A DNA stretch of 41,939 nucleotides, taken from NCBI GenBank assembly GCA_000990945.1, contig LBQR01000029.1, positions 1 through 41,939 of the forward strand. The letters run 5' to 3'. Of the stretch, positions 9,075-18,086 are shown piece after piece. The notes beneath the pieces are model-generated. The model was not told the DNA's origin and searched no databases. It saw only the letters and a list, made by a program, of their open reading frames with translations. Source of the DNA: Candidatus Moranbacteria bacterium GW2011_GWF2_35_54. GTDB taxonomy: Bacteria; Patescibacteriota; Minisyncoccia; Moranbacterales; UBA9337. Numbering within the stretch: position 1 is the stretch's first letter; each line of letters begins with the position of its first letter. The position numbers and the translations under genes are program-made.

Positions 9075-10352
9075 ATGAGTAAATTTATAATTTCAATCAA
9101 ACTCGCTTTGCGAAATTTGTATAGCAGTAAAGTGCGAACCGCTTTATCGCTTTTGGGCATTGTAATCGGAGTAACTTCGGTGATTTTGATTTTAGCTTTG
9201 GGAAATGGCTTGAGAAATTTTATTACTGATCAAGTGGAAAGTTTCGGAACTGATATCGTGCAGATAGAAGTTAAAGTTCCCAAAACTTCCCATGTTTCTT
9301 CAGAAAATGTAGGGGCTATGGCGGGAGGAACTCAAATTACTACGCTGAAGATGGAGGATGTGGAGGAGGTGGCTAAATTGTCTAATCTGGGTAATTGGTA
9401 TGCTGGAATTTTGGGCCAGCAAATCGTCAGTCGAGAGGATGAAAATGAACAAACTTATATTTTTGGAGTAACCAGCGGAATGATGGAGGCGGATAGTGGA
9501 GCAGAATTGGAAAAAGGAACATTTTTTACCCAGGAGGATGATCGTGATCTAAAGCAGATGGCGATTTTGGGGAGTAAGACTAAAGAATTATTTTTTCCCA
9601 ATGAAGAGGCGGTAGGACAAAGTATTAAAATTGGAAAAAATAAATATAAAGTTATTGGCGTAATGAAAGAACGCAGTTCAAGCGGAGGATTTGATTTTAA
9701 TAAAATTGTCTATATTCCAGTTAAAACTCTACAGAAAAAGATAATGGGAATTGAGCATGTTCAATTTGCTATCTTTAAAATAAAAAATATGGAGATTGTT
9801 GATCAGACCATGGAAGAAATGCGTTCTATCATGCGGGATGAACATGATATAGAATATGATAATGAAAAAGATAAAAAAGAAGGCATAGATGATGATTTTG
9901 CGATAATGTCTATAGCTGAAGCTAAGGAAATCTTGGATAAAGTTTTTAATATTATCGATGCCTTGCTTTTGGCTTTGGTTTCTGTTTCTTTGATAGTGGG
10001 AGGAGTGGGAATAATGAACGTGATGTATGTGGCAGTTACAGAACGAACTCAAGAAATTGGGCTCAGAAAAGCCGTGGGGGCCAGAAATAGAGATGTTCTT
10101 TGGCAATTTATTTTTGAAGCAATATTTTTAACATTGCTAGGCGGAATTGTGGGGATAATTATGGGAGTATTATTTTCTGAACTAGCTACTTATATGATTA
10201 ATCAATATGGTTATAATATTATTTTTGGAGTAACTGGCAGATCAGTGCTGATAGCGGTTGGATTTTCTATGATCACAGGGGTTGTCTTCGGGTTTTATCC
10301 CGCCCGCAAAGCCTCCTTTATGACTCCTGCGGAAGCACTAAGAAAAGAATAG
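9075..10352 (+). CDS. ABC transporter permease (MacB/FtsX type), second paralogue
   Basis: LSLLGIVIGVTSVI, TERTQEIGLRKAVGARNRDVLWQF, FYPARKAS. Confidence 0.93.
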   Translation: MSKFIISIKLALRNLYSSKVRTALSLLGIVIGVTSVILILALGNGLRNFITDQVESFGTDIVQIEVKVPKTSHVSSENVGAMAGGTQITTLKMEDVEEVAKLSNLGNWYAGILGQQIVSREDENEQTYIFGVTSGMMEADSGAELEKGTFFTQEDDRDLKQMAILGSKTKELFFPNEEAVGQSIKIGKNKYKVIGVMKERSSSGGFDFNKIVYIPVKTLQKKIMGIEHVQFAIFKIKNMEIVDQTMEEMRSIMRDEHDIEYDNEKDKKEGIDDDFAIMSIAEAKEILDKVFNIIDALLLALVSVSLIVGGVGIMNVMYVAVTERTQEIGLRKAVGARNRDVLWQFIFEAIFLTLLGGIVGIIMGVLFSELATYMINQYGYNIIFGVTGRSVLIAVGFSMITGVVFGFYPARKASFMTPAEALRKE

Positions 10353-10398
10353 TATAAATTGTTCTTATGCTTTAATGCTAATATGTTAAAATGCTAAT

Positions 10399-10412
10399 CC
10401 GCCAGCTGGCGG
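10399..10412. repeat. Short palindromic repeat CCGCCAGCTGGCGG
   Basis: Also at 18055-18068 and inside family C/D elements; flanked by ATGCTAAT / GCTAACATG words. Confidence 0.85.
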
Positions 10413-10429
10413 AGCTAACATGATTTCCC

Positions 10430-10457
10430 TTGCACTCAAATTCTTTTATGGTATAAT
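10430..10457 (+). promoter_or_regulatory. Candidate sigma70-like promoter
   Basis: TTGCAC-N16-TATAAT ahead of ORF 10541. Confidence 0.5.
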
Positions 10458-10540
10458 AAATTAAATTAAAAAACTTAAACAAAATAAAAAAACCAGTTAA
10501 ATGAAGTATGGGTGGCCATAATTTAACAGGACAATCGAAT

Positions 10541-10819
10541 ATGCAAAATAAAAAAGTCATAGTGATAGTCGCTTTGTTTATTACTGTTTTTGCGTTAGCT
10601 TATTTATTATTGGTAGGTAGGTTATTCAAAGGAAATGACGCAATTAAAGAAATTAAGAAAGAAGATATAGTGAAATTGGATCTATCTAAATTGAAATGTG
10701 ATTTTGCCTCAGATCAGGAAGCTTATAATGACGCTAGTAAAAACAATAATCTGGATGCTTGTAGTTGCATAAAAGATGAGAAGACCAAGGAAATGTGTAT
10801 CGTTTCACTAGGGCTTTAA
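10541..10819 (+). CDS. Membrane-anchored N-terminal part of TPR protein (probably frameshifted from the next ORF)
   Basis: Single N-terminal TM; C-end overlaps ORF 10795..11922 in another frame. Confidence 0.6.
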   Translation: MQNKKVIVIVALFITVFALAYLLLVGRLFKGNDAIKEIKKEDIVKLDLSKLKCDFASDQEAYNDASKNNNLDACSCIKDEKTKEMCIVSLGL

Positions 10820-11922
10820 CATATTTAGATGAAGAATTGTGTACTGATATAAAAGTTTCAGTACATAAAGATGCTTGTTATGCCGTGGTAAAAGATAGCA
10901 TCAAACAGTTGGAAACAAAAAATCCGCAACATTTAGCTGATATTTACGCACTTTCACACAATGAGAAGGCCATTGCTAGCTTAGAGCAAATTACTCAAAA
11001 AAACTCAGCCACTGTGGATAATTATATATCTTTAGCATTGGCTTACGCTGAGAAAGGTTTGAAAGAGCAAGGACAAGGAAGAGATCAATCTCAATATGTA
11101 CTCAAAGCTTTTGGTTCTATCGATAAAGCCAAGGAACTTGATAAAAATAAATCAGAGATTTATCGCGTAGAGGCTTATGTCAATGAAATAAAGCCAGATT
11201 ATAAAAAAGCTCAATCTTTATATAGTCAAGCAATTGAAATGGACTCAAATAATATTCTAGCTTATGCTGGTCGGGGACACGTCAAAAGAATGTTAGCTGT
11301 ATTAGATGGGGCGGTAGAAGATTTTAAAAAAGCTGCTGATCTAGATATTAAAAGAGAACATCTTTATATTTATACTAATTTATGCAATCTGGAATACTCC
11401 AAAGGAGATGTAAGAGAGGCTACTAAAAATTGTAAAATTGTTACAGACAAAAAAGATGTCGATCCTGTTTTTCAATCAGAAGCTTATCAAATTATGGCAG
11501 ATATCTTTATGAAAAATGGTGATAGCAATCAGTCCAGGGCTAGTTTGCTAAAAGCTAAAACATTAACACCTATTGACCCGAATATTTTTATTACATTTTC
11601 TAAGTTAAATATTTTCGAAGGGAATTATCAAGAGGCAGAGGTAAATGCCCGAAAGGCAATGGAATTATCTCCAGCCAAGGCGTCTGCGCAATTAGCTCTT
11701 TCTTATGCTTTATACATGGAAAATAAGTTCGATGATTCAATAGTGGCTGCCTTAGCAGGCATTTCTCTGGTTGACAAAGATGTATCTTTACTTAATCCTT
11801 CTAAGCTCATTATGCTAAAGTCTTTGAATAGTTCAATCGCGAATTGTTATCGAGAAATGGGGAATAGTGAAAAACAAAGTGAATATGAGAAAAAAGCGCA
11901 AGAGTTTTCTAATAATAAATAA
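10795..11922 (+). CDS. TPR-repeat protein
   Basis: Repeated TPR-like helices (AYAGRGHVKRMLAVLDGAVEDFKKAADLD; NYQEAEVNARKAMELSPAKASAQLALSYALYMENKFDDSI). Confidence 0.8.
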   Translation: MYRFTRALTYLDEELCTDIKVSVHKDACYAVVKDSIKQLETKNPQHLADIYALSHNEKAIASLEQITQKNSATVDNYISLALAYAEKGLKEQGQGRDQSQYVLKAFGSIDKAKELDKNKSEIYRVEAYVNEIKPDYKKAQSLYSQAIEMDSNNILAYAGRGHVKRMLAVLDGAVEDFKKAADLDIKREHLYIYTNLCNLEYSKGDVREATKNCKIVTDKKDVDPVFQSEAYQIMADIFMKNGDSNQSRASLLKAKTLTPIDPNIFITFSKLNIFEGNYQEAEVNARKAMELSPAKASAQLALSYALYMENKFDDSIVAALAGISLVDKDVSLLNPSKLIMLKSLNSSIANCYREMGNSEKQSEYEKKAQEFSNNK

Positions 11923-11933
11923 TTTTAAAATAT

Positions 11934-12926
11934 ATGAAAAAAATATTCTTATTGGGGTTCTTTAGTCTTATATTTATTTGGACACCTCTTGATTTAAAAG
12001 CAGCAACCTGTCCAGGGAACGTTACCCCTTCTTTGGGAATGCTAGATCCGGCTTGTTGGAAATCAACTTGGGTTGTAGATTCGGCAACTGTTAATTGTAC
12101 TTGGACAAAAATTGGTGAAGAAAAGATATGTGTTCCGTGTGATTCTTTCGGTTGCGATTGGTCTAGCTCATATACGACCACTGGCGATTGTGGATCGGAT
12201 AATCATTATGCGGACAACGTTTTTCTTCAAGATGAATGCGGACATAGCGCTACCTGGTGTACCAATGTAGGCGCACCGGCTACTTTTACAAAAACTGTAG
12301 ACACCAGCCATTGGGATAACACTTGCTATTACACAACACCTGCCACTTGGAGCGCTCCAGATGCAACTGGGAAAAGATTAGCTACGTCAGTTAATCAATT
12401 AAGCACCCCTGGCTCTGGATGTACCAATGCTTCAAATATTATTTATGTTAATGCTGAACCAAATTTAGAAATAAACGGATCAGGTTCCGCTATCACAGTT
12501 AATAAATCTAACCCAATTGACATAACATGGTCTTCTAATTATGCTACTTATTGTAATGTGCCTGCTTCTAATACGGGCGTGAATTGGTCTGATCCAATAG
12601 CTACCAACGGTTCTCAGCTTAATAGCGATATTTCAATGGCACCTAAGCCAGCTAGCGAAGGAGCTTCACCTATTACTTTAAATTATGCAATGGCTTGTAC
12701 TAATCCTGGGCTAGTTAATATTTTAGATACAGTCCCGGTAACAATTATTTGTACTCCATATTCAGATTCTGCTTGGAGTGATTGTAGCAATCAATGTGGA
12801 ACAACTGGAGACCAGACAAAATTAACTCGCTATGCTAACTGTTATGAAAAGATTGAACATCAGGCTTGCAATAGGATTGCTTGTCCAGTAAGTAGCGAAT
12901 GGAGTTTAGAAAAAACTTTTAAATAG
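11934..12926 (+). CDS. Secreted Cys-rich protein with C-terminal thrombospondin type-1-like motif
   Basis: Signal peptide MKKIFLLGFFSLIFIWTPLDLKA; C-term WSDCSNQCGTTGDQTKLTRYANCYEKIEHQACNRIACP. Confidence 0.7.
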   Translation: MKKIFLLGFFSLIFIWTPLDLKAATCPGNVTPSLGMLDPACWKSTWVVDSATVNCTWTKIGEEKICVPCDSFGCDWSSSYTTTGDCGSDNHYADNVFLQDECGHSATWCTNVGAPATFTKTVDTSHWDNTCYYTTPATWSAPDATGKRLATSVNQLSTPGSGCTNASNIIYVNAEPNLEINGSGSAITVNKSNPIDITWSSNYATYCNVPASNTGVNWSDPIATNGSQLNSDISMAPKPASEGASPITLNYAMACTNPGLVNILDTVPVTIICTPYSDSAWSDCSNQCGTTGDQTKLTRYANCYEKIEHQACNRIACPVSSEWSLEKTFK

Positions 12927-12938
12927 AACAAAATAAAA

Positions 12939-12978
12939 ACAACCCCGTCGTTCGCGAACGACGGGGTTGTTTTTTATA
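12939..12978 (+). terminator. Rho-independent terminator, near-perfect palindrome
   Basis: AACAACCCCGTCGTTCGCGAACGACGGGGTTGTTTTTT. Confidence 0.92.
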
Positions 12979-13040
12979 TTGATTTTTCGCGTAATTAGTG
13001 TAGAATTTAGTATGTAAGCAGTTCAATTAAGGAGCCATAT

Positions 13041-13667
13041 ATGGATAAATTTGAATCTATACAATACAGAGTGTCAGTAGCTCTTAAAATTATGATAGGC
13101 CTTTTGGTTTTAATTAGTGCTTTTCGGCAAGAGCTCTTTTTAACATCAGCTTCTCTAGTAGTTTTGTTTTTTTCATTTCTCCCTACGATTGTGAGTAAAA
13201 ATTATCGCATCAGGCTGCCGATTGAGATTGATTTTGTGGTAACGCTTTTGCTTTATTTACATTTCTTTTTGGGCGAGTATAACCATTTTTATGTAAAAAT
13301 TTCCTGGTGGGATATTTTTATGCATTTTGGAAATAGCGTAATTCTTGGATTTTTGGGATTCATCTTGGCTTATTCGCTACTTCTTACTAGCAAAATGGCC
13401 ACTAAACCAATTTTGGCTTCACTTTTTGCACTTTCTTTTTCGGTTTTTATCGGAGTAGTCTGGGAGATATTTGAATTTTTTATGGATTATTTTTTCGGCT
13501 TTACGATGCAAAAAAGCGGGATAATGGATACTATGACGGATTTAATGATGGATGTGATAGGCGCGATGACGGTTAGTTTGGCGGGCTTTTTTTATATGAA
13601 AAAGAAAAAAGATGGAATTTTTAACAGATTAATAAAAAAATTTTTACAGCATAAGTATAAGGATTAA
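13041..13667 (+). CDS. Integral membrane protein, DUF2238/YjdF-like
   Basis: Several TM segments; WDIFMHFGNSVILGFLGF, WEIFEFFMDYFFG, DTMTDLMMDVIGA. Confidence 0.7.
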   Translation: MDKFESIQYRVSVALKIMIGLLVLISAFRQELFLTSASLVVLFFSFLPTIVSKNYRIRLPIEIDFVVTLLLYLHFFLGEYNHFYVKISWWDIFMHFGNSVILGFLGFILAYSLLLTSKMATKPILASLFALSFSVFIGVVWEIFEFFMDYFFGFTMQKSGIMDTMTDLMMDVIGAMTVSLAGFFYMKKKKDGIFNRLIKKFLQHKYKD

Positions 13668-13710
13668 TCATTGCAGAGCATTGTTTATAATTTTCAAAAA
13701 TATTACGCAT

Positions 13711-13880
13711 TGTCATCCCAGAAAGTAAAATTTCTTAGCGACGTAAGGAGTGTTAGAAATTTACTTATGTGGGATCTCTGTTATACACAACAGCAAAATT
13801 CGAGATTCCGGATAGATGATTTTCTAAAAGCTCTCCGCTGGCTAGCGAATCGCTTAGAAAATCTATCTTCTGGAATGACA
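13711..13880 (+). repeat. Repeat family C copy, inverted relative to 7419-7594
   Basis: TGTCATCCCAGAAAGTAAAATTTCTTAGCGACGTAAGGAG ... AGAAAATCTATCTTCTGGAATGACA. Confidence 0.9.
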
Positions 13881-13914
13881 AAAAAATAACACTTTAAATT
13901 TTTACAATTGAATT

Positions 13915-15639
13915 ATGAAAGAAATTATAAAAAATGAAATTAAAGAAGTAATAAAAGAATTTATTTCCCAAAATGAAAATGGGCAGGATTTTAATTTTGA
14001 AGAATTAAATTTTGAGATAAATTTTTCTAAAGATGAAAAATTTGGAGAATTATCTTCTAATGTCGCTATGATTTTAGCGGGAAAATTAAAGATGAATCCT
14101 TTCGAACTGGCAAAACAAATTACAGAATTATTCGGAAATAGAAATATTGAGAATATCGAAAAAGTGGAAGCGGTGGCTCCAGGCTATATTAACTTTTATT
14201 TAGCCAAGAAGTATTTTAATGAGAAAATTGGAGATATTATAAAATTAGATAAAAAATGGGGAGAGACAAATGATCTAAATGGCAAGAAATATATTTTTGA
14301 GCATTCTTCTCCAAATTTATTTAAACCGTTCCATGTGGGACATTTGGTTAATAATTCAATCGGCGAATCACTGGTTCGAATTATAAAAAAATCTGGTGTA
14401 GAGAGCTTGACCACTCTTTCTTTTCCTTCAAATATTTCGCCAGGAATTGCAAAAACTGTTTGGGCCATCAAAGAAAAAAAATGGGAAAATGAAATGAACA
14501 TTAAAAAAATTGGAGAAGCGTATGCTTTCGGAAGCAAAGAATATAAAGAAAATGAAAAAGCTAAAGAGGAAATAAATATCATTAATAAAGTTCTTTATTT
14601 AAAAGAAGAATCAGTGGAATTGGAAATTTATAAAAAAGGACAGCAACTTTCCTTGGATTATTTCAAGGAAATAACGGAAAGATTGGGTTCAAAATTTGAC
14701 GATTTGATATTTGAATCAGAATCAGAAGAAGTGGGAAAAGAAATCGTAAAAGAAAATATTCCTAATATTTTTAGAGAGTCAGAAGGCGCGATAATTTTTC
14801 CCGGTTCAGAGCATGGACTATTTGATAATGTTTTTATTAACTCTCAGGGATTTGGAACATACCTAACTAAAGATATCGGACTTCTGAAAATTAAGTTTGA
14901 TAAATTTAGTTTTGACAAATCAATTACTATTACTGACGTAGAACAAAAAGAGCATTTTAAATTGGTTAAAAAAGCGGCTGAATTTATAAATAAAGAATGG
15001 TCGAATAAGAGCGAATATATCCAGCATGGCCGGCTTAATCTTTTGGGAATTAAAATTTCTTCTCGTTTGGGCAATGTACCGCTAGCGCAAGATTTGATTG
15101 AATCAGTAAAAAATATAATTTTAGAAAAAATAAAAGAGCAGGATTTTTCTAGCGATGAGAAGGAGGAAATAGCGGAAAAAGTGGCAGTGGGAGCGCTTAA
15201 GTATTCTATTTTAAAGTGCGGTGCCGGAAGAAATATTGTTTTTGATTTAGAAAAAGCTACGGCGTTTGAGGGCGATACCGGACCATATCTCCAATATGCA
15301 CTCGTTCGAACTAATTCGATTTTAAATAATGCCAAGGATTTAAAGATTGAAAATGAGGGAGAGTTAGGGGTGCGAAAAGGTGAAGTGCCAAATGTGGAAA
15401 AAATGATTTTAAAATTTCCAGTCGCTATTGGTAATTCTTTGCGGGATAATTCTCCCCATCATGTGGCCAATTATCTTTATAATCTCGCATCTGAATTTAG
15501 CTCTTTTTATGCGCAGACAAAAGTTTTAGACACCGCTAATCCTGATTTTAAAAATAATCTAGCTTTGGTAAAAGCGCTCCAGATAACCCTAAGAAACGGA
15601 TTGGAACTTTTGGGGATGGAAACTTTAGAGAGGATGTAG
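13915..15639 (+). CDS. argS: Arginyl-tRNA synthetase
   Basis: HSSPNLFKPFHVGHL (HIGH-type), TYLTKDIGL, DTGPYLQYALVRTNSI, C-terminal anticodon-binding domain. Confidence 0.93.
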   Translation: MKEIIKNEIKEVIKEFISQNENGQDFNFEELNFEINFSKDEKFGELSSNVAMILAGKLKMNPFELAKQITELFGNRNIENIEKVEAVAPGYINFYLAKKYFNEKIGDIIKLDKKWGETNDLNGKKYIFEHSSPNLFKPFHVGHLVNNSIGESLVRIIKKSGVESLTTLSFPSNISPGIAKTVWAIKEKKWENEMNIKKIGEAYAFGSKEYKENEKAKEEINIINKVLYLKEESVELEIYKKGQQLSLDYFKEITERLGSKFDDLIFESESEEVGKEIVKENIPNIFRESEGAIIFPGSEHGLFDNVFINSQGFGTYLTKDIGLLKIKFDKFSFDKSITITDVEQKEHFKLVKKAAEFINKEWSNKSEYIQHGRLNLLGIKISSRLGNVPLAQDLIESVKNIILEKIKEQDFSSDEKEEIAEKVAVGALKYSILKCGAGRNIVFDLEKATAFEGDTGPYLQYALVRTNSILNNAKDLKIENEGELGVRKGEVPNVEKMILKFPVAIGNSLRDNSPHHVANYLYNLASEFSSFYAQTKVLDTANPDFKNNLALVKALQITLRNGLELLGMETLERM

Positions 15640-15710
15640 GGGGTAGTTTATAAGGTTTGTAAAGTTTATAAAGTGATAAAAATGCTATTTATAATTCATA
15701 TAATGGAGGT

Positions 15711-15889
15711 TGTCATTCCGACCGGATAAATTTATGTACTCATAAATTTAGGAGTGGAGGAATCTCAATTGTTGTACGGGGCAGGATTTAGTTTCAATTA
15801 TTAATGATTTGAGATCTCTCCATGCATAAATTTCCGAGTACCCCAGTTATTCAACGGGGCAGGCACAAATTTATTTAGTCGAGATGACA
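15711..15889. repeat. Repeat family B, paired inverted element with small internal insertion
   Basis: TGTCATTCCGACCGGATAAATTTATGTACTCATAAATTTAGGAGTGGAGGAATCTCA ... GAGATCTCTCCATGCATAAATTTCCGAGTAC..AAATTTATTTAGTCGAGATGACA. Confidence 0.88.
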
Positions 15890-15968
15890 CACGTCAGATG
15901 TTCGTTCTAACGTTAAAATGTTAATCCGCCATCCGCCAACTGGTCGGAGGCGGAGCTAAAATGATTTT

Positions 15969-16574
15969 ATGACCAAATATATTTTAAATTCAGGTGGTGT
16001 AAAAAAATTTCCTCAAAAAGAGATTGATTTTGCAAAAGAGATGCTGGTTGATTTTAAAGTAGACGACGAGGTGAAAATTTTATATTGTTTTTTTGCTCAG
16101 CCAAGAGAAGTTTGGGAAGTAAAATATGAAAAATATAAAGAAAGATATATACAATTAATTGATTCAAGTTTTAAAATAAATTTTGAGCTAGCTTATCCAG
16201 AAAAATTTGAGGAGCAAATCAGATTAAGTAATATAATTTTTATTTTAGGCGGAGATGACCATCTTTTGAAATTTTGGTTAAGGCAATTTAATCTTCCTAA
16301 GATTTGGGATGGCAAAATAGTGGCTACAACTTCAGCTGGATCAGGCGCATTAGTAAATTCATTTTGGACATGTGATTGGCGAAAGAGTTTGGATGGGTTA
16401 AATATTTTACCAATTAAGTTCATCCCTCATTACAAGTCTGAAACTTATGGACTCGATGATCCGCGTGGTCCAATTGACTGGGAAAAAGCTTACCAAGAAA
16501 TTTCCGAATTCGGAGACAAAAATTTGCCAATTTACGCCCTGGGAGAAGGAGATTTCATTGTTTTTAATCAATAA
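15969..16574 (+). CDS. Peptidase S51 (dipeptidase E)-like, class I GATase fold
   Basis: NIIFILGGDDHLLKF, VATTSAGSGAL (nucleophile elbow), FIPHYKSE. Confidence 0.7.
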   Translation: MTKYILNSGGVKKFPQKEIDFAKEMLVDFKVDDEVKILYCFFAQPREVWEVKYEKYKERYIQLIDSSFKINFELAYPEKFEEQIRLSNIIFILGGDDHLLKFWLRQFNLPKIWDGKIVATTSAGSGALVNSFWTCDWRKSLDGLNILPIKFIPHYKSETYGLDDPRGPIDWEKAYQEISEFGDKNLPIYALGEGDFIVFNQ

Positions 16575-16586
16575 GCGGATTGTTTG

Positions 16587-16640
16587 GATTTCTCCGCTTC
16601 TAAATTTATGAGTACATAAATTTATTCGGTCGAAATGACA
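16587..16640. repeat. Repeat family B, half element
   Basis: GATTTCTCCGCTTCTAAATTTATGAGTACATAAATTTATTCGGTCGAAATGACA. Confidence 0.85.
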
Positions 16641-16704
16641 TACGTGGGATGTCAGCACTATTTTTGGTATTTAATTCATAATTCATAATACTTAATTCAT
16701 TCTC

Positions 16705-17831
16705 ATGTTTGTAATTAAACAAATGGAATTACGCGCAGCTAAATATCCAGATGTGATTTCATTGGCTCAAGGGGTACCAAATTTTGATACTCCTGAGTGT
16801 ATTAAACGCAGAGTGGAATTGGCTTTAAAAAGAGGGATTGTCGCCAAATATTCGCTTTCTCCTGGAATTTCTGAATTGCGAGAATTAATCGAATTAAAAT
16901 TAGCCCAAGAGAATATGTTTTATGATTGGGAAAAAGAAATTCTGATTACCGCTGGGTCGATTGAAGGAATCACGGCGACAATTTTAGCGCTTACAAATCC
17001 AGGAGACGAAATTATTATCCCTCAGCCAACCTATACTTCTTATCGGGAAGTAATAACTTTGGCTGGTTGCACTCCGGTTTTTGTAGCGCTGGACGAAGGA
17101 AAAGGCTGGGCTTTTGATCTGGAAAAATTTAGGCAAGCGATTACACCCAAGACCAAAGCGATTTTTTATTGTAATCCTAATAATCCCACAGGGACCATTT
17201 ATAGTAAGGAACAATTATTAGGATTAGCCAAGCTGGCCCAGGAACATGATTTGTTTTTAATTTCGGATGAAGTGTATAAAGATTTTCTTTTTGAGGAAAA
17301 CCAAAAAATTTTTAGTTTAGCGGAAATTCCTTTTCCAAATCTTATGCCATGACCGGTTGGCGAGTGGGTTATCTCCATAGCGATGAAAGTATTATCAGAG
17401 AAATTCTTAAAGTTCATGATTCTTTGGTAACTTGCGCGCCGGTTATTTCTCAGTACGCTGCCATGGGAGCTTTGGAGATGGGGGATAAGGATTTAATTGA
17501 AATGAATCAAGAATATAAAAAGAGAAGAGATTTAATTTGCAATCATCTGGACGATATGGCTCATATTTTTTCGTATGTCCGGCCGGAGAGCGCGTATTTT
17601 GTTTTTCCAAAAATATTGCTAGATAATATTGACTATATAGATAATGATCATAGTGGAAGTTTATCTTGGAAGTTCGCCTTAAATTTATTGGAAAAAACCA
17701 AAGTAGCCGTAGTTCCTGGCGTAGCCTTTGGCCCTAACGGCGAAGGACATATTCGAATGAGCTTTGGACGAAGTGAAGAGGATATAAATAAGGCATTTGG
17801 AAGAATGAAGAGATTCTTCAAGGCGTTGTAG
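16705..17831 (+). pseudogene. Class I/II PLP-dependent aminotransferase, interrupted; PLP-lysine segment absent
   Basis: ORF 16705..17352 ends ...SLAEIPFPNLMP; ORF 17349..17831 starts MTGWRVGYL; the usual SFSK-(Y/F)AMTGWRVGY lysine region is missing at the junction. Confidence 0.8.
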
Positions 17832-17883
17832 ATGTTAAAAATGTCGTAATTGTTCTAATTATAATCGTAAGCAATTCTCTCGG

Positions 17884-18010
17884 TGTCATTTCGACCGAAT
17901 AAATTTATGTACTCATAAATTTAGGAGTGGAGAAATCTAAGTATTCTATAAATTGAGATTCCTCCATTTCCAAATCTTTGGGTACAAAGTTTTGTTCAGT
18001 CGGAATGACA
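17884..18010. repeat. Repeat family B, paired inverted element
   Basis: TGTCATTTCGACCGAATAAATTTATGTACTCATAAATTTAGG ... TCAGTCGGAATGACA. Confidence 0.88.
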
Positions 18011-18086
18011 GATAGAAAATGATTGTTTCAATGCTAAAATGTTAACGTGCTAATCCGCCAGCTGGCGGAGTTAAAATGGACGCCTT

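Noticed and set aside
9729-10106. 125-aa minus ORF antisense to ABC permease, and other long antisense ORFs (3266-3625, 14844-15335, 22191-22589)
   Set aside because: No recognisable domains or RBS and fully antisense to well-conserved genes.
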